A stretch of 64,000 nucleotides of DNA from JAFMJV01 sp963800275 (GTDB taxonomy: Bacteria; Chloroflexota; Limnocylindria; Limnocylindrales; CSP1-4): contig CAWDAI010000006.1 of assembly GCA_963800275.1 (NCBI GenBank), positions 372,001 through 436,000 of the forward strand. The letters are read 5' to 3'. The notes beneath the pieces were generated by a model. The model did not search any database, was not told the DNA's origin, and saw only the letters and a list, made by a program, of their open reading frames with translations. The number at the start of each line of letters is the position of its first letter. Positions within the stretch are counted from its first letter, which is position 1. A program made the position numbers and the translations under genes. Shown here piece by piece: positions 17,714 through 29,762 of this stretch.

Positions 17714-19411
17714 GTGTCCGAGCCCGTGTCCGAGTCCACTGCTGCGCCGACCCCCGTCCATGCCTTCGCCGACCGGGCCTGGGAGCAGTTCCTGCAGCTG
17801 GAACCGCTGTGGGCGACCCTGCAGGGGGACGAGCGCTGGGACGACCGGCTCGACGACCCGGGACCGGAGGGCCGGGCGGCGCTGGCGGCCCTGGGCACGG
17901 CCTGGGAGGCAGAGATGGACGGCTTCGGCGGGCTGGAGCTGTCGGCAGAGGACCAGATCACCCTCGGGCTCATCCGTTTCGTCATCGACCGCTTCCGTGG
18001 TGGCCTCGAGTTGCGCCTGTGGGAGCTGGAGGCCCTCGACCAGCAGGGCGGGCCACAAGGCCTGCCCGGAGACCTGGCCCGCCTGCAACCGGCCGACACA
18101 CCCGAGCGCCTGGAGCGCCTGCTCGCGCGGCTGGCGGCGTTTCCCGCGTGGGTGGACGCCCATCGTGCCAACGTCGAGGCCGGCGTGGCCTCCGGGCGCA
18201 CCGCTGCTGTCGTGGTGGTCGACCGCTGCCTTGCGCAGGTCGAACGGATGGTGCAGGCCGCCCCCGAGGAGTCGCCCCTGATCGGGGCCAATCCCGGCCT
18301 TGCGCCGGAGGGGCGGGAACGCCTGCTGGCCGCCATCGAGGAGCACGTCCAGCCGGCCCTGCGGTCGTGGCTCGAGACCCTCCGGGCCTACCGGCCTCAC
18401 GCTCGCGTCGGCGAGGGCATCTGCCACCTGCCCGATGGCGACGCGCTCTATCGCCACGCCATCCTCTCCTGGACCACGCTGCCGGAGGATCCACAGGCGG
18501 TGCACGAGTACGGCCTGGCCCGCCTGGCCGGCATCGACGCGCAGGCGCGGGCCATCGCGTCCGAGCTGGGCTTCGCCGACGTCGCCGCCCTGCGGCGCCA
18601 CCTCGAGACGGAGCCGGGCAACCACGTCACCGAGCCCGCCGACCTGGTGGGCCTGGCCGAGGGCCTCATCGAACGTGCCGAGTCGGCAGCGCCACGCTGG
18701 TTCGGCCGTCTGCCGGCGCACGCCTGTGCGGTCCGCGCGGTGGAGGCCCACCAGGAGCAGGAGGCACCGCCGGCCTTCTACATGCCACCGGCCGTCGGTG
18801 GTGCGAGGCCCGGCGTCTACTACATCAACACCTACGAGCCCGCCTCGCGACATCTGCATCGCCTGCCGGCGGTGACGTACCACGAGGCCGTGCCCGGCCA
18901 CCACTTCCAGCTGGCCATCGAGCAGGAGCTGACCGACCTGCCGGCCTTCCGCCGCTTCGGGGCCCGTCTCGGCGCCGGCTCGTTCGTGGAGGGCTGGGGT
19001 CTGTACGCCGAACAGCTGGCCGATGAGATGGGGCTCTACCACACGCCCGTGGAGCGCTTCGGGGCCCTCGAGACGGAAGCCTGGCGCGCCGTCCGGCTGG
19101 TGGTCGATACGGGCATCCATGCGCTCGGCTGGACGCGGCAGCAGTCGATCGACCTGCTTACCGACCGCGCCGGCCTCTCGCGCCTGGAGGCGGAGACCGA
19201 GACGGACCGCTACATCGCCTGGCCGGGCCAGGCCCTCAGCTACATGATCGGTCAGCGCGAGATCCTCGATCTGCGCGCTCGGCTGGAAGCCCGCGACGGC
19301 GACCGCTTCGACCACCGCGCCTTCCACGACGCGGTCATCGGCCATGGCTCGCTGTCGCTCAACGTGCTGCGCGACCAGCTGGCCGAGTGGGTCAAGCCCC
19401 GCACCGACTGA
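17714..19411 (+). CDS. DUF885 family putative metallohydrolase, copy 1
   Basis: About 565 aa. The DUF885 signature HEAVPGHHFQ is at residues 390-399; it is an HExxxGH-type metal site in which H390, E391 and H396 are likely zinc ligands or base. C-terminal family blocks are EGWGLYAEQL, GWTRQQSIDLL and RYIAWPGQALSYMIGQREIL. GTG at 17714 is preferred because GAGGAGG (17702-17708) lies five bases upstream. The substrate is unknown; members are usually called carboxypeptidases or uncharacterised. There is no signal peptide. A close paralogue follows 29 bp downstream. Confidence 0.88.
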   Translation: MSEPVSESTAAPTPVHAFADRAWEQFLQLEPLWATLQGDERWDDRLDDPGPEGRAALAALGTAWEAEMDGFGGLELSAEDQITLGLIRFVIDRFRGGLELRLWELEALDQQGGPQGLPGDLARLQPADTPERLERLLARLAAFPAWVDAHRANVEAGVASGRTAAVVVVDRCLAQVERMVQAAPEESPLIGANPGLAPEGRERLLAAIEEHVQPALRSWLETLRAYRPHARVGEGICHLPDGDALYRHAILSWTTLPEDPQAVHEYGLARLAGIDAQARAIASELGFADVAALRRHLETEPGNHVTEPADLVGLAEGLIERAESAAPRWFGRLPAHACAVRAVEAHQEQEAPPAFYMPPAVGGARPGVYYINTYEPASRHLHRLPAVTYHEAVPGHHFQLAIEQELTDLPAFRRFGARLGAGSFVEGWGLYAEQLADEMGLYHTPVERFGALETEAWRAVRLVVDTGIHALGWTRQQSIDLLTDRAGLSRLEAETETDRYIAWPGQALSYMIGQREILDLRARLEARDGDRFDHRAFHDAVIGHGSLSLNVLRDQLAEWVKPRTD

Positions 19412-19440
19412 ACCGCGACCACCCACCGACGGAGGAGACC

Positions 19441-21111
19441 GTGAGCGAGACACCCATCCACCAGTTCGCCGACCGCGCCTGGAGCGAGTTCCTCGAGCTC
19501 GAGCCGACCTGGGCCACGATCCAGGGCCTCGAGACCTGGGACGACCGCCTCGACGACCCGTCCGCTACAGGCCGTGCGCAGATGGCCGCGCTGATCGACC
19601 GCTGGGACCGCGAGGTCGGGGCTCTCTCTGATGGCGACCTCTCGACCGAGGACACGGTCACGGTCGGGCTGCTGGACGCGGTCATCAGGAACTTCCGTGG
19701 CGCCCAGGCCCTGCGCCTGTGGGAGATGGAGTCCGTCGACCAGATCCACGGCCCGCAGTCCTTCGTCGGCGAGCTGGCCCGGTTCCAGCGCACGGACACC
19801 GACGCGCGCTTCGAGCGACTGCTCGCGCGATTGGCGGCCTACCCCGGCTGGATGGCCGCCCATCGAGCCAACACCGAGGCCGGCCTGGCGGCTGGTCGCA
19901 CGGCACCGCGTCCGGTGGTGGAGCGCACGATCGCGCAGACGCGGGGCCTGCTGGAGACGCCGGCGGAGGACTCGCCGCTGATGCGGGCCAACGCGGGATT
20001 GGCCGCCGCACAGCGCGAGCGGCTCCTCGACGCGGTGCGCGACGAGATCGAACCAGCCCTGGCCGAGTGGCTGGCGCTGCTGGAGGACTACCTGCCCGCG
20101 GCACGCGCCGGCGACGGGATCTGCCACCTGCCGGACGGCGAGGCCATCTACCGCTTCCAGATCGAGCGCTACACCAACCTGGCGGAAGCCCCCCAGGCGA
20201 TCCACGACTACGGGCTGGCGCGTCTCGACGAGATAGAGGCCGCAGAGGCATCGATCGCGGCCGAGCTCGGACAGCCCAGCGTGGCTGCGCTGCGGGTGTT
20301 CCTCGATGCCGATCCGGCCGATCACGCCTCCTCGTCGGAGGCGATGGTGGCACAGGTGGAGGAGTGGGTCCGCCGGGCGGAGGCGGAGGCGCCCAAGTGG
20401 TTCGGCAACCCGCCGTCGCAGCGCTGCGAGGTGCGCGCGGTGGAGTCCCATGCCGAGCGGAGCGCACCGGCCGGCTTCTACTATCCGCCGGCCGACGACG
20501 GCAGTCGCCCAGGCATCTATTTCCTCAACACCTACGATCCGGCAAGCCGGCCCATGCACCAGGTGGTGCCGATGACCTACCACGAGGCTGTCCCGGGCCA
20601 CCACTTCCAGTTTGCGACCGAGCGCAACATCGCGGGCCTGCCGGCCTTCCGCAAGCACGGCTCGAGCCTGGCCTGTGGCGCCTACATCGAGGGCTGGGCG
20701 CTCTACTCGGAGCGACTCTCGGCGGAGATGGGTCTGTACCGTAGCCCGCTCGAGCGCTTCGGGGCCTGGGAATCGGAGGCACATCGGGCCGCCAGGCTGG
20801 TGGTCGACACCGGCATGCATGCCTTCGGCTGGACTCGCCAGCAGTCGATCGACCTGCTCGTCGCCCGCGCCGGTCTGTCGCGCCTGGAGGCGGAGATCGA
20901 GACGGACCGCTACCTCGCCTGGCCGGGCCAGGCGCTCAGCTACATGATGGGCCAGCGCGAGATCCTGCAGCTGCGGGCCCAGCTGGAAGCGCGTGACGGC
21001 GAACGTTTCGACCACCGCGCCTTCCACGACCAGGTCATCGGCCATGGCGCCCTGCCGCTGGACGTCCTGCGCGCCCAGCTACCCGGCTGGGTGGCGCCGC
21101 GCCCGGCCTGA
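19441..21111 (+). CDS. DUF885 family putative metallohydrolase, copy 2
   Basis: About 556 aa, colinear with the upstream gene over its whole length: both begin IHQFADRAW or VHAFADRAW, and both have the HEAVPGHHFQ metal site (here H381, E382, H387), EGWALYSERL, the GWTRQQSIDLL block and the LAWPGQALSYMMGQREIL end. GTG at 19441 follows a purine-rich GGAGGAGA. The pair arose by tandem duplication and has diverged moderately, mostly in the N-terminal half. Its TGA ends at 21111, exactly abutting the converging gene that ends at 21112. Confidence 0.88.
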   Translation: MSETPIHQFADRAWSEFLELEPTWATIQGLETWDDRLDDPSATGRAQMAALIDRWDREVGALSDGDLSTEDTVTVGLLDAVIRNFRGAQALRLWEMESVDQIHGPQSFVGELARFQRTDTDARFERLLARLAAYPGWMAAHRANTEAGLAAGRTAPRPVVERTIAQTRGLLETPAEDSPLMRANAGLAAAQRERLLDAVRDEIEPALAEWLALLEDYLPAARAGDGICHLPDGEAIYRFQIERYTNLAEAPQAIHDYGLARLDEIEAAEASIAAELGQPSVAALRVFLDADPADHASSSEAMVAQVEEWVRRAEAEAPKWFGNPPSQRCEVRAVESHAERSAPAGFYYPPADDGSRPGIYFLNTYDPASRPMHQVVPMTYHEAVPGHHFQFATERNIAGLPAFRKHGSSLACGAYIEGWALYSERLSAEMGLYRSPLERFGAWESEAHRAARLVVDTGMHAFGWTRQQSIDLLVARAGLSRLEAEIETDRYLAWPGQALSYMMGQREILQLRAQLEARDGERFDHRAFHDQVIGHGALPLDVLRAQLPGWVAPRPA

Positions 21112-22389
21112 TCAGCTCGCCACCAGCTCCTCGAGCGCATCGCCCAGGCGCTCGACCTCCGCTGCCGTGTTGTAGTGCGCCAGGCTGACGCGCACGGTCC
21201 CGCCCGAGTCCAACAGTCCCAACGCGCGGTGCAGCTCCCAGGCGTAGTGGTTGCCGGCGCGCACATAGATGCCGCGCTGGCCCAGGGCCCGCGCGATGGT
21301 GGCGGGATCATGGGAGCGGCACGTGAAGGCGACCGTGGGACAGCGCTCGCCCATGCGTTCGCGGTCGGTGATGCCGTAGAGGGTCAGGCCCGGCACCATC
21401 TCGAGCCGGTCCAGCAGCTGCTGGGCCAGGTCGGTCTCGTAGCGTCGGGTCGCGGCCATGGCCGCTCGCAAGCGTGAGCGGCGCAAGCCGTCGTCGGCGC
21501 CTGGCTGACCGGCGGCACCACCCTGGGTGAGCCCGACCTTCTCCAGGTAGCGCAGCGTGCCGCCCAGGCCCGCCAGCAGCTCGAAGGGCGGGGTACCCGT
21601 CTCGAAGCGGCCGGGGATGGCATCGCCGGCCGGCCGCACATGGAACGGCGGCAGTGCCTCGGTCAACTCGCGACGGCCCCACAGCAGGCCCAGGTGCGGG
21701 CCGTAGAGCTTGTAGGGCGAGCAGACCAGGTAGTCGGCGCCGAGGGCGGCCACGTCGATGGACAGGTGCGGCGCGGCGGCAACGGCATCCACGAACAGGT
21801 GCGCGCCGGCCGCGTGCACGATCGGGGCGATGCGCGGGATCGGATTGATCGTGCCCGTGCCGTTGGCGGCGAGACCGATCGCCAGCAGGCGGGTGCGGGG
21901 CCCGACGAGGCGTTCCAGCTCGTCGAGGTCGAGCGTCGTGTCACCGAGGTGGATCCCAACCTGGCGCACGACGAGACCATGTGCGTCGGCGACGCGCAGC
22001 CACGGCGCCACGTTGGCATCATGGTCGAGGCGCGTCACGATGATCTCGTCACCCGGGGCCATGGCGGCCCCGATGGCCCGGCTGAGGGCGAAGGTGATCG
22101 TGGTCATGTTGGCCCCGAAGGCGACCTCGTCGGGGTCGGTCGCTCCGAGCAGGTCGGCACAAGCGCGGCGCGTGTCGTCCACGAGCTCATCGGTCTCGAT
22201 CCCGGGGGCATTGGGTGCGCCCGCATTGGCGTTGCTACCGAGGAGGTGATCGTTGATGGCTCGCAGGCAGGTATCGGGCACCTGTGTGCCGGCCGCGTTG
22301 TCCAGCCAGGCCACGGGCTCGCCGTCAGGCCCCGGGCGTCGCAGGGCCGGGAAGCGGTAGCGGACCGAGTCGATGTCCCACGTCGTCAT
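21112..22389 (-). CDS. Cysteine desulfurase-like PLP enzyme (VC1184/TIGR01976 type)
   Basis: About 425 aa, class V aminotransferase fold. The PLP lysine is K227 in LVCSPYKLYGPHLGL, with the PLP-ring Asp in HLFVDAVAAAPH and the N-terminal WLDNAAGTQVP. The segment that carries the persulfide Cys in SufS/IscS reads YVRAGNHYAWE here, with no Cys, so true desulfurase activity is doubtful. This fits the VC1184-like subgroup of unknown substrate. I start at ATG 22389; a longer frame to 22587 would run into the divergent channel gene. No Isc/Suf genes are adjacent. Confidence 0.85.
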   Translation of the reverse strand: MTTWDIDSVRYRFPALRRPGPDGEPVAWLDNAAGTQVPDTCLRAINDHLLGSNANAGAPNAPGIETDELVDDTRRACADLLGATDPDEVAFGANMTTITFALSRAIGAAMAPGDEIIVTRLDHDANVAPWLRVADAHGLVVRQVGIHLGDTTLDLDELERLVGPRTRLLAIGLAANGTGTINPIPRIAPIVHAAGAHLFVDAVAAAPHLSIDVAALGADYLVCSPYKLYGPHLGLLWGRRELTEALPPFHVRPAGDAIPGRFETGTPPFELLAGLGGTLRYLEKVGLTQGGAAGQPGADDGLRRSRLRAAMAATRRYETDLAQQLLDRLEMVPGLTLYGITDRERMGERCPTVAFTCRSHDPATIARALGQRGIYVRAGNHYAWELHRALGLLDSGGTVRVSLAHYNTAAEVERLGDALEELVAS

Positions 22390-22454
22390 GCCCCCGAGTC
22401 TAGTGCGCCGCGAGACCGATTTGCCTCCTGCGCCCGTGTCGTCAAAGATGGGCC

Positions 22455-22471
22455 GGGCAGGCCTGCTGCCC
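22455..22471. repeat. Short perfect hairpin GGGCAG-5 nt-CTGCCC
   Basis: Six-base perfect arms with a five-base loop in the 122-bp divergent intergenic region between the desulfurase-like and channel genes. There is no T-run, so it is not a clear terminator; it could be an operator. Confidence 0.4.
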
Positions 22472-22511
22472 GAGACGAACGACGTTCCAGACTGGGAGGG
22501 ACCAGACACCG

Positions 22512-23267
22512 ATGAGTGACCGGGATGGCCTGGACAGGGAGGTTCGCTGGGGTCGGCAGCAAGCGAGTGGCGAGATCCTGCTCTCACCCGCCTGGGAGGT
22601 CTTCATCCTCGCCGTCTCGATCCTCTCGCTGCTCAACCTGATCCTGGTGGTCATCGTCCGCAGCGCCGCGCTGGAGCAGGTGTTCGTGATCATCGATGCC
22701 CTGCTCATGGTCGTCTTCCTGCTCGATTTCACGCGCCGCCTGATCGTGGCCGAGGATCGCTCACGCTACGTGGGCAAGGGCTTCGGTTGGCTGGACCTGG
22801 TGTCTTCGCTGCCGGTCCTGCGGATCCTGCGGATCTTCCGGGTCGTCCGGGTGATCCTGGTGTTGCAGCGGTTCGGCGGCCCGCTGCGGGCCTTCAAGGC
22901 CTTCTTCTCCAACCGCGCCGCGGGCGGCCTGCTGACCGTCCTGCTCGTGGCCATCCTGGTCCTCGAGTTCGGCTCGCTCGCGATCCTTTACGTCGAGTCG
23001 GACTCGCCCAGGGCCAACATCACCACCGCCGTCGATGCGGTCTGGTACACGCTCGTGACCATGTCCACGGTGGGCTACGGCGACACCTATCCCACCACCG
23101 ATGCGGGCCGGCTCATCGGCTCGCTCATCATCGTGGTGGGCGTCGGGGTCTTCGGCACCCTCACCGGCTTCCTCGCCAACGCCTTCCTCTCGCCCTCGGC
23201 GGCGGCGGCAGACGTGGTCGCTCTTCGTGAGGACGGGCTGGCCGACGATGGGCCGGCAGAGGGCTGA
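22512..23267 (+). CDS. Voltage-sensor-type potassium channel
   Basis: 251 aa with six predicted membrane segments. S4 is an arginine ladder (LRILRIFRVVRVILVLQR, about 103-120), S5 is at about 137-158, and the selectivity filter is TVGYGD (186-191) before S6. This is the layout of KvAP/Kch-type K+ channels; there is no RCK/TrkA domain, since only about 25 residues follow S6. GGGAGGGA lies upstream of the ATG. It should conduct K+ and help set membrane potential. Confidence 0.92.
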   Translation: MSDRDGLDREVRWGRQQASGEILLSPAWEVFILAVSILSLLNLILVVIVRSAALEQVFVIIDALLMVVFLLDFTRRLIVAEDRSRYVGKGFGWLDLVSSLPVLRILRIFRVVRVILVLQRFGGPLRAFKAFFSNRAAGGLLTVLLVAILVLEFGSLAILYVESDSPRANITTAVDAVWYTLVTMSTVGYGDTYPTTDAGRLIGSLIIVVGVGVFGTLTGFLANAFLSPSAAAADVVALREDGLADDGPAEG

Positions 23268-23356
23268 CCAGACGGGCGCGCGCGCATTCGCCTATCCTGC
23301 GGCGGTCGAGCGTCGATACTTCCCCAGAGACGCCTGACGAGCGCAGGAGGAGCCAC

Positions 23357-25337
<1,981 letters not shown>

Positions 25338-25388
25338 GCTCGGCACTCGCCCGGCGGCCGTTCGCGGGGCACACGGACAGGAGGCGCG

Positions 25389-25816
25389 ATGGGCTCGTTG
25401 GGGTTGGAGCGAACCTTCGCCATCGGCGTGGGCATCGTGCTCATCGCTTTGGGCATCGGGGGCTCGCTCGGTTCGCCCATCGTGGGGCCGCCAGCTGCGA
25501 CCGGCGTCATCGTCACCGGCTTCGGCCACGACCTCGTGCACATCGTCAGCGGGGCCCTCTTCCTGCACGTGGGGCTGGCCCTGAACGGCCGGCACCGCGC
25601 CTTGGGCCTGGTGGCCCTGGGCGCGTTCTACCTGGCTACCGGACTGCTCAGCTTCCTGAGCGCTGACCTCATCGGCCTGTACGACGCCCCCACCTCCGGG
25701 TTCGACCAGCTCGGTCACCTGCTGCTCGGCGTGGCCGCGATCGTGATCGGCTGGTCGGGTCGCGTCGAGGTCAAGCGCGAGTACGGTCGCTCGGTGTCAC
25801 GTCCCATTCGCCAGTC

Positions 25817-25820
<4 letters not shown>
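25389..25820 (+). CDS. DUF4383-like four-helix membrane protein
   Basis: 143 aa, four hydrophobic helices (about 7-27, 36-60, 67-90, 103-122) with the family-like element FGHDLVHIVSGALFLHVGLA between the first two. Function unknown. It lies 51 bp after acs and its TGA overlaps the moaA ATG, so it is probably co-transcribed with moaA, though I see no functional link. Confidence 0.75.
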
Positions 25821-26833
<1,013 letters not shown>

Positions 26834-26933
26834 CCCGACGCGCTGAGCTCGCCCCCGGCCGCTATCCTTCGCAGCGAGTGCGTCGTGCCCACGGACTCAC
26901 GGGTCGTGGCGCGCGCATGACAGGAGGGCCACG

Positions 26934-27605
26934 ATGACGACGTCCGGCGTGCCGCAGAGCGAAGACGACGCGCCCCGCCAGGAGGGTATCTGGGAAGGGA
27001 CGCCCGAGCCGGGTGCGGCCCACCGGGGTGCGGTGCCTGGACTCACCCGGCGCCTGACCTCGACCGAGCGCACGCCCGGTCCCGGCGGGCTGCTCCACGC
27101 CGACGTGCCCAATCGGGTCATGGCCCTGGTGCTCGACGTCATCCTGCTCTCGGCGGTCGGGTTGGTGCTGGCCTGGCTCTTCGGCGGGCTGGTCACGCGC
27201 CCGGGCGCGATCGATGCCTCCGGCGGCGGCCTCGACGTGGTGTCGTTCCTGATCGTGATGGCCCTTGAGCTGGCGATCAGCGCGGCCTACTTCGTGGGCC
27301 TGTGGACGGCCGGCCGCGCCACGCTGGGCATGCGGGTGCTGGGCTTGCGCATCGGCGACGAGACTGACGGGCGGCCACTGAGCCGGCGTCAGGCGGGCGT
27401 GCGCTGGGCGCTGCTCGGCATCCCCGTCACGCTCGCGGGGGCGGCGGTCTTCGTGCCCAACGTCATCGGCCTGATCCTGGGCGTGCTCGGGACCGCCTGG
27501 CTGCTCGGACTGCTCTATACCATGGCCCAGAGCCCGACGAAGCAGGGCCTCCAGGACCGGCTCGCGCACTCCATGCTCTTCAAGGCCCGGCGACGCGGAT
27601 CCTGA
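26934..27605 (+). CDS. RDD family membrane protein
   Basis: 223 aa. An N-terminal polar tail of about 60 residues precedes the RDD-like domain: PNRVMALVLDVILLSAVGLV (helix 1 with the conserved Arg and Asp), a second helix at about 103-125, the GRATLGMRVLGLRI motif that follows helix 2, and a third hydrophobic block (about 155-190). RDD proteins are poorly characterised and some members are linked to Na+/H+ exchange. A single gene; neighbours give no clue. Confidence 0.82.
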   Translation: MTTSGVPQSEDDAPRQEGIWEGTPEPGAAHRGAVPGLTRRLTSTERTPGPGGLLHADVPNRVMALVLDVILLSAVGLVLAWLFGGLVTRPGAIDASGGGLDVVSFLIVMALELAISAAYFVGLWTAGRATLGMRVLGLRIGDETDGRPLSRRQAGVRWALLGIPVTLAGAAVFVPNVIGLILGVLGTAWLLGLLYTMAQSPTKQGLQDRLAHSMLFKARRRGS

Positions 27606-27677
27606 GCCCGCCCGCGCTATCCACCATTCGTCCACCGTCGGACGCAGACCGTGGATTACTCGGCCCGCCAGGGCTCC

Positions 27678-27699
27678 CACTTCGTGGACAACCCGATTG
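27678..27699 (-). repeat. 22-bp element shared with the S41 gene leader (copy 1, inverse)
   Basis: The reverse complement matches 46215-46236 at 21 of 22 bases, with an 18-base exact core ending in GTTGTCCACGAAGTG. Both copies lie in leaders of plus-strand genes (pnp and the S41 protease). Confidence 0.55.
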
Positions 27700-27768
27700 A
27701 CCCGCCAACCTCGCGTCGGCATAGTGGGTCTTGCCCGGAGGGGCCAGACACGACGCCAGGGGCGCGGA

Positions 27769-27817
27769 GATCACATCAACGCGAACCGGCAGCTCGGGAC
27801 CGCTGCGATCACATCAA
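27769..27817 (+). repeat. 11-bp direct repeat GATCACATCAA (27769-27779 and 27807-27817)
   Basis: Two identical copies with start points 38 bases apart, about 95-143 bases before the pnp ATG. The AT content is above that of the surroundings. Possible operator pair; no regulator is known. Confidence 0.4.
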
Positions 27818-27911
27818 GGACGGACCCGACAAGCGTGAAGGTCGCTCCGGGCACTTTCGTGTGCTCGCTCGCGCTACGCTTGCCCGGTCGCAGACGAGGA
27901 GCACGACACAC

Positions 27912-28757
27912 ATGACCCGGAACGTCATCCCCTTCAGCCAGCGTCTCGAGGCGCTCGAGGCCCGCGTGCGCGCCGAGTCATCGCTCGTCCCGCGACTGGG
28001 TCTGGTGCTCGGGTCAGGGCTGGGCGGCCTGGCAGATGAGATTCGCGAGCCGACGGTGATCCCGTTCGAGGAGATGCCCGGTTGGCCGGCAGCGACGGTG
28101 CCGGGGCACAGCGGGCGCCTCATCCTGGGTCACCTGCGGGGCGTCCCGGTCGTGTGCCTGCGTGGTCGCCTCCACCTGTACGAGGGGCTGGACGAGCGGC
28201 TGGTGGTGGAGCCGGCCCTGCTCATGAAGCGGCTGGGCGCCTCGATCCTGCTGCTGACCAACGCTGCCGGTGGGATCGACCCCGCCTTCGAGGCCGGCAC
28301 CCTGATGGTCATTCGGGACCACATCAACCTGACCGGTCGGAACCCGCTCATGGGCCCCAACGACGATGCTCTCGGCCCACGTTTCCCGGACCTGACCGCG
28401 GTGTGGGACGCGGAGCTGCGGTCGGCCCTGCACGCAGCTGGTCGCGCCGAGGACGTGGCCCTCGCGGAGGGCGTCTACCTGGGGCTCACCGGCCCGACCT
28501 ACGAGACACCGGCCGAGGTGCGCATGATCCGCGGGCTGGGCGCCGACTCGGTGGGCATGTCGACGGTCCTGGAGGCGATCGCCGCGCACTGGGCGGGCCT
28601 GCGCGTGTGCGGGGTCTCGCTCGTGACCAACCCCGGCGCGGGGCTCTCACCCACGCCGCTCACACATGCCGAGGTGGTGGCGGCTGCGGATGCTGCCGGC
28701 CCTGACCTCGCCCGGGTGGTCGGCCGGTTCGTCGAGGGCTTGGGCACCGCCACCTGA
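27912..28757 (+). CDS. punA: Purine nucleoside phosphorylase (PNP, trimeric type)
   Basis: 281 aa. Family motifs of trimeric PNP/MTAP: GLVLGSGLGGLADEI, the phosphate-binding GHSGRLI, LRGRLHLYEG, LLTNAAGGIDPAF and the signature GLTGPTYETPAEVRM, then GADSVGMSTVLE and VSLVTNPGAG. It splits inosine or guanosine with phosphate to the base and ribose-1-phosphate (salvage). I start at ATG 27912; a longer in-frame reading from 27651 is low-complexity and not coding-like. Adenosine deaminase at 44737 could feed it inosine. Confidence 0.93.
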   Translation: MTRNVIPFSQRLEALEARVRAESSLVPRLGLVLGSGLGGLADEIREPTVIPFEEMPGWPAATVPGHSGRLILGHLRGVPVVCLRGRLHLYEGLDERLVVEPALLMKRLGASILLLTNAAGGIDPAFEAGTLMVIRDHINLTGRNPLMGPNDDALGPRFPDLTAVWDAELRSALHAAGRAEDVALAEGVYLGLTGPTYETPAEVRMIRGLGADSVGMSTVLEAIAAHWAGLRVCGVSLVTNPGAGLSPTPLTHAEVVAAADAAGPDLARVVGRFVEGLGTAT

Positions 28758-28797
28758 GCGGGCCCCGGGCAGACCATGGACGGACGGGGCGCCCGCG
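28758..28797. terminator. Candidate hairpin between convergent pnp and thyX
   Basis: The 40-bp gap has arms GCGGGC.CCCG and CGGGGCGCCCGC that can pair with small bulges around a loop of about 17 bases. There is no T-tract. It may serve as a two-way terminator; weak evidence. Confidence 0.3.
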
Positions 28798-29667
28798 CTA
28801 GCGCGTGGGCAGCTCCCGTCCAGCCTTGCGCGCCGCCGCTCGCTTCTCGGCCCACGCCCCCAGGACGTTGTCCTTGTGCGGTCGGATGGGGCAGTGCTCG
28901 TCGCGGTTGCGGTCCTCGTCGCAGTAGCCCAAGGGCACGCACTTGGGCGCAAGGAAGGAGCCCAGGAAGGGGCTGACCTTGAAGACCTCGTGGCGGATGA
29001 GCTGGAAGAGCCGGCGGATCTCCCACTGGGCCATCACGCACAGGCGCAGACCTGACATGTGGATCAGGGCGCGCAGGTTGGTGGTCATGACCAGGTTGGT
29101 GCGAGTGGCGTTGGGCATCACGAAGCGCGCGTCCTCGCCAGGGATGCCGGCCTCGAGCATGTCCTCGTAGACCGCCAGCGATCCCGCCAGCTGCTGCTCG
29201 AAGCGGTCCCGGACCTCGTCGTCGGCCTCCGTCACCGAGCCGGGCAGCATGTAGCTCGGCTCCTTGTACTTGACGTAGCGCTGCGATTGCTGGTCGAAGG
29301 CCAGTCCCGCACGGTGTCGCACCAGCTGATGGCTGAGGGTGCGGGTGACGCCACTGATGGCGAAGGTGAAGACGATGTGCTCGATGGTGGAACCGTGCCC
29401 GGAGTCGATGACGCGTCGCACCAGGTCCTGCTGCTTCTCCGACGCGACGCGGCCGCTGGTCGCACGCTCGAAGATGTCCTGTGGCTCCAGCTCGCTGTAG
29501 CAGGTGCGACAGGCGGTGTAGACGAGGGGCACGTAGTACTGCTCCACGATCTCCCGCGTCGGGAAGAGCAGGCTCGCGTGCATGCCCAGGTCGCGCTGCG
29601 CAGGGCTCCGTGGCGTGCGGCTCGCGGGACGTTCGGCCTCGTCGGCGGGGGTGCGGGGTTCACTCAC
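28798..29667 (-). CDS. thyX: FAD-dependent thymidylate synthase ThyX
   Basis: About 289 aa from GTG 29667. ThyX signature: RHRAGLAFDQQSQRYV, with RHR followed after eight residues by Ser (family RHRx7-8S), preceded by HGSTIEHIVFTFAISGVTRT and followed by NLVMTTNLRALIHM. It methylates dUMP using CH2-THF and reduced FAD. No thyA is visible. The N-terminal 28 residues before MHASLLFPTRE are Pro/Arg-rich and poorly conserved, so ATG 29583 is an alternative start. The C-terminus carries CDEDRNRDEHCPIRPH, a Cys/His-rich tail. Confidence 0.92.
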   Translation of the reverse strand: MSEPRTPADEAERPASRTPRSPAQRDLGMHASLLFPTREIVEQYYVPLVYTACRTCYSELEPQDIFERATSGRVASEKQQDLVRRVIDSGHGSTIEHIVFTFAISGVTRTLSHQLVRHRAGLAFDQQSQRYVKYKEPSYMLPGSVTEADDEVRDRFEQQLAGSLAVYEDMLEAGIPGEDARFVMPNATRTNLVMTTNLRALIHMSGLRLCVMAQWEIRRLFQLIRHEVFKVSPFLGSFLAPKCVPLGYCDEDRNRDEHCPIRPHKDNVLGAWAEKRAAARKAGRELPTR

Positions 29668-29762
29668 CGGGCGAGTGTAGTCGGTCCTGTCCGGCCGGCG
29701 CAGCCGGGGCGTGTTACGTTCGTGGTCACGCACATCCACTCGCAACTCACCTGAGGTATCCC

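Larger units (their letters stand above)
27606..27911. other. 306-bp gene-free leader upstream of purine nucleoside phosphorylase
   Basis: No credible coding sequence. It holds a TCCAC-rich stretch (27618-27640), a 22-base element (27678-27699) matching 46215-46236 in inverse orientation at 21 of 22 positions, and an 11-base direct repeat (27769-27779 and 27807-27817). The spacing and repeats suggest regulatory DNA; no known riboswitch is recognised. Confidence 0.5.

Noticed and set aside
15550..18336. 928-codon open frame on the minus strand
   Set aside because: Antisense shadow of the 905-aa gene and the start of the DUF885 gene in GC-rich DNA; Arg/Ser/Pro-rich with no domain, and the plus-strand proteins are clearly real.
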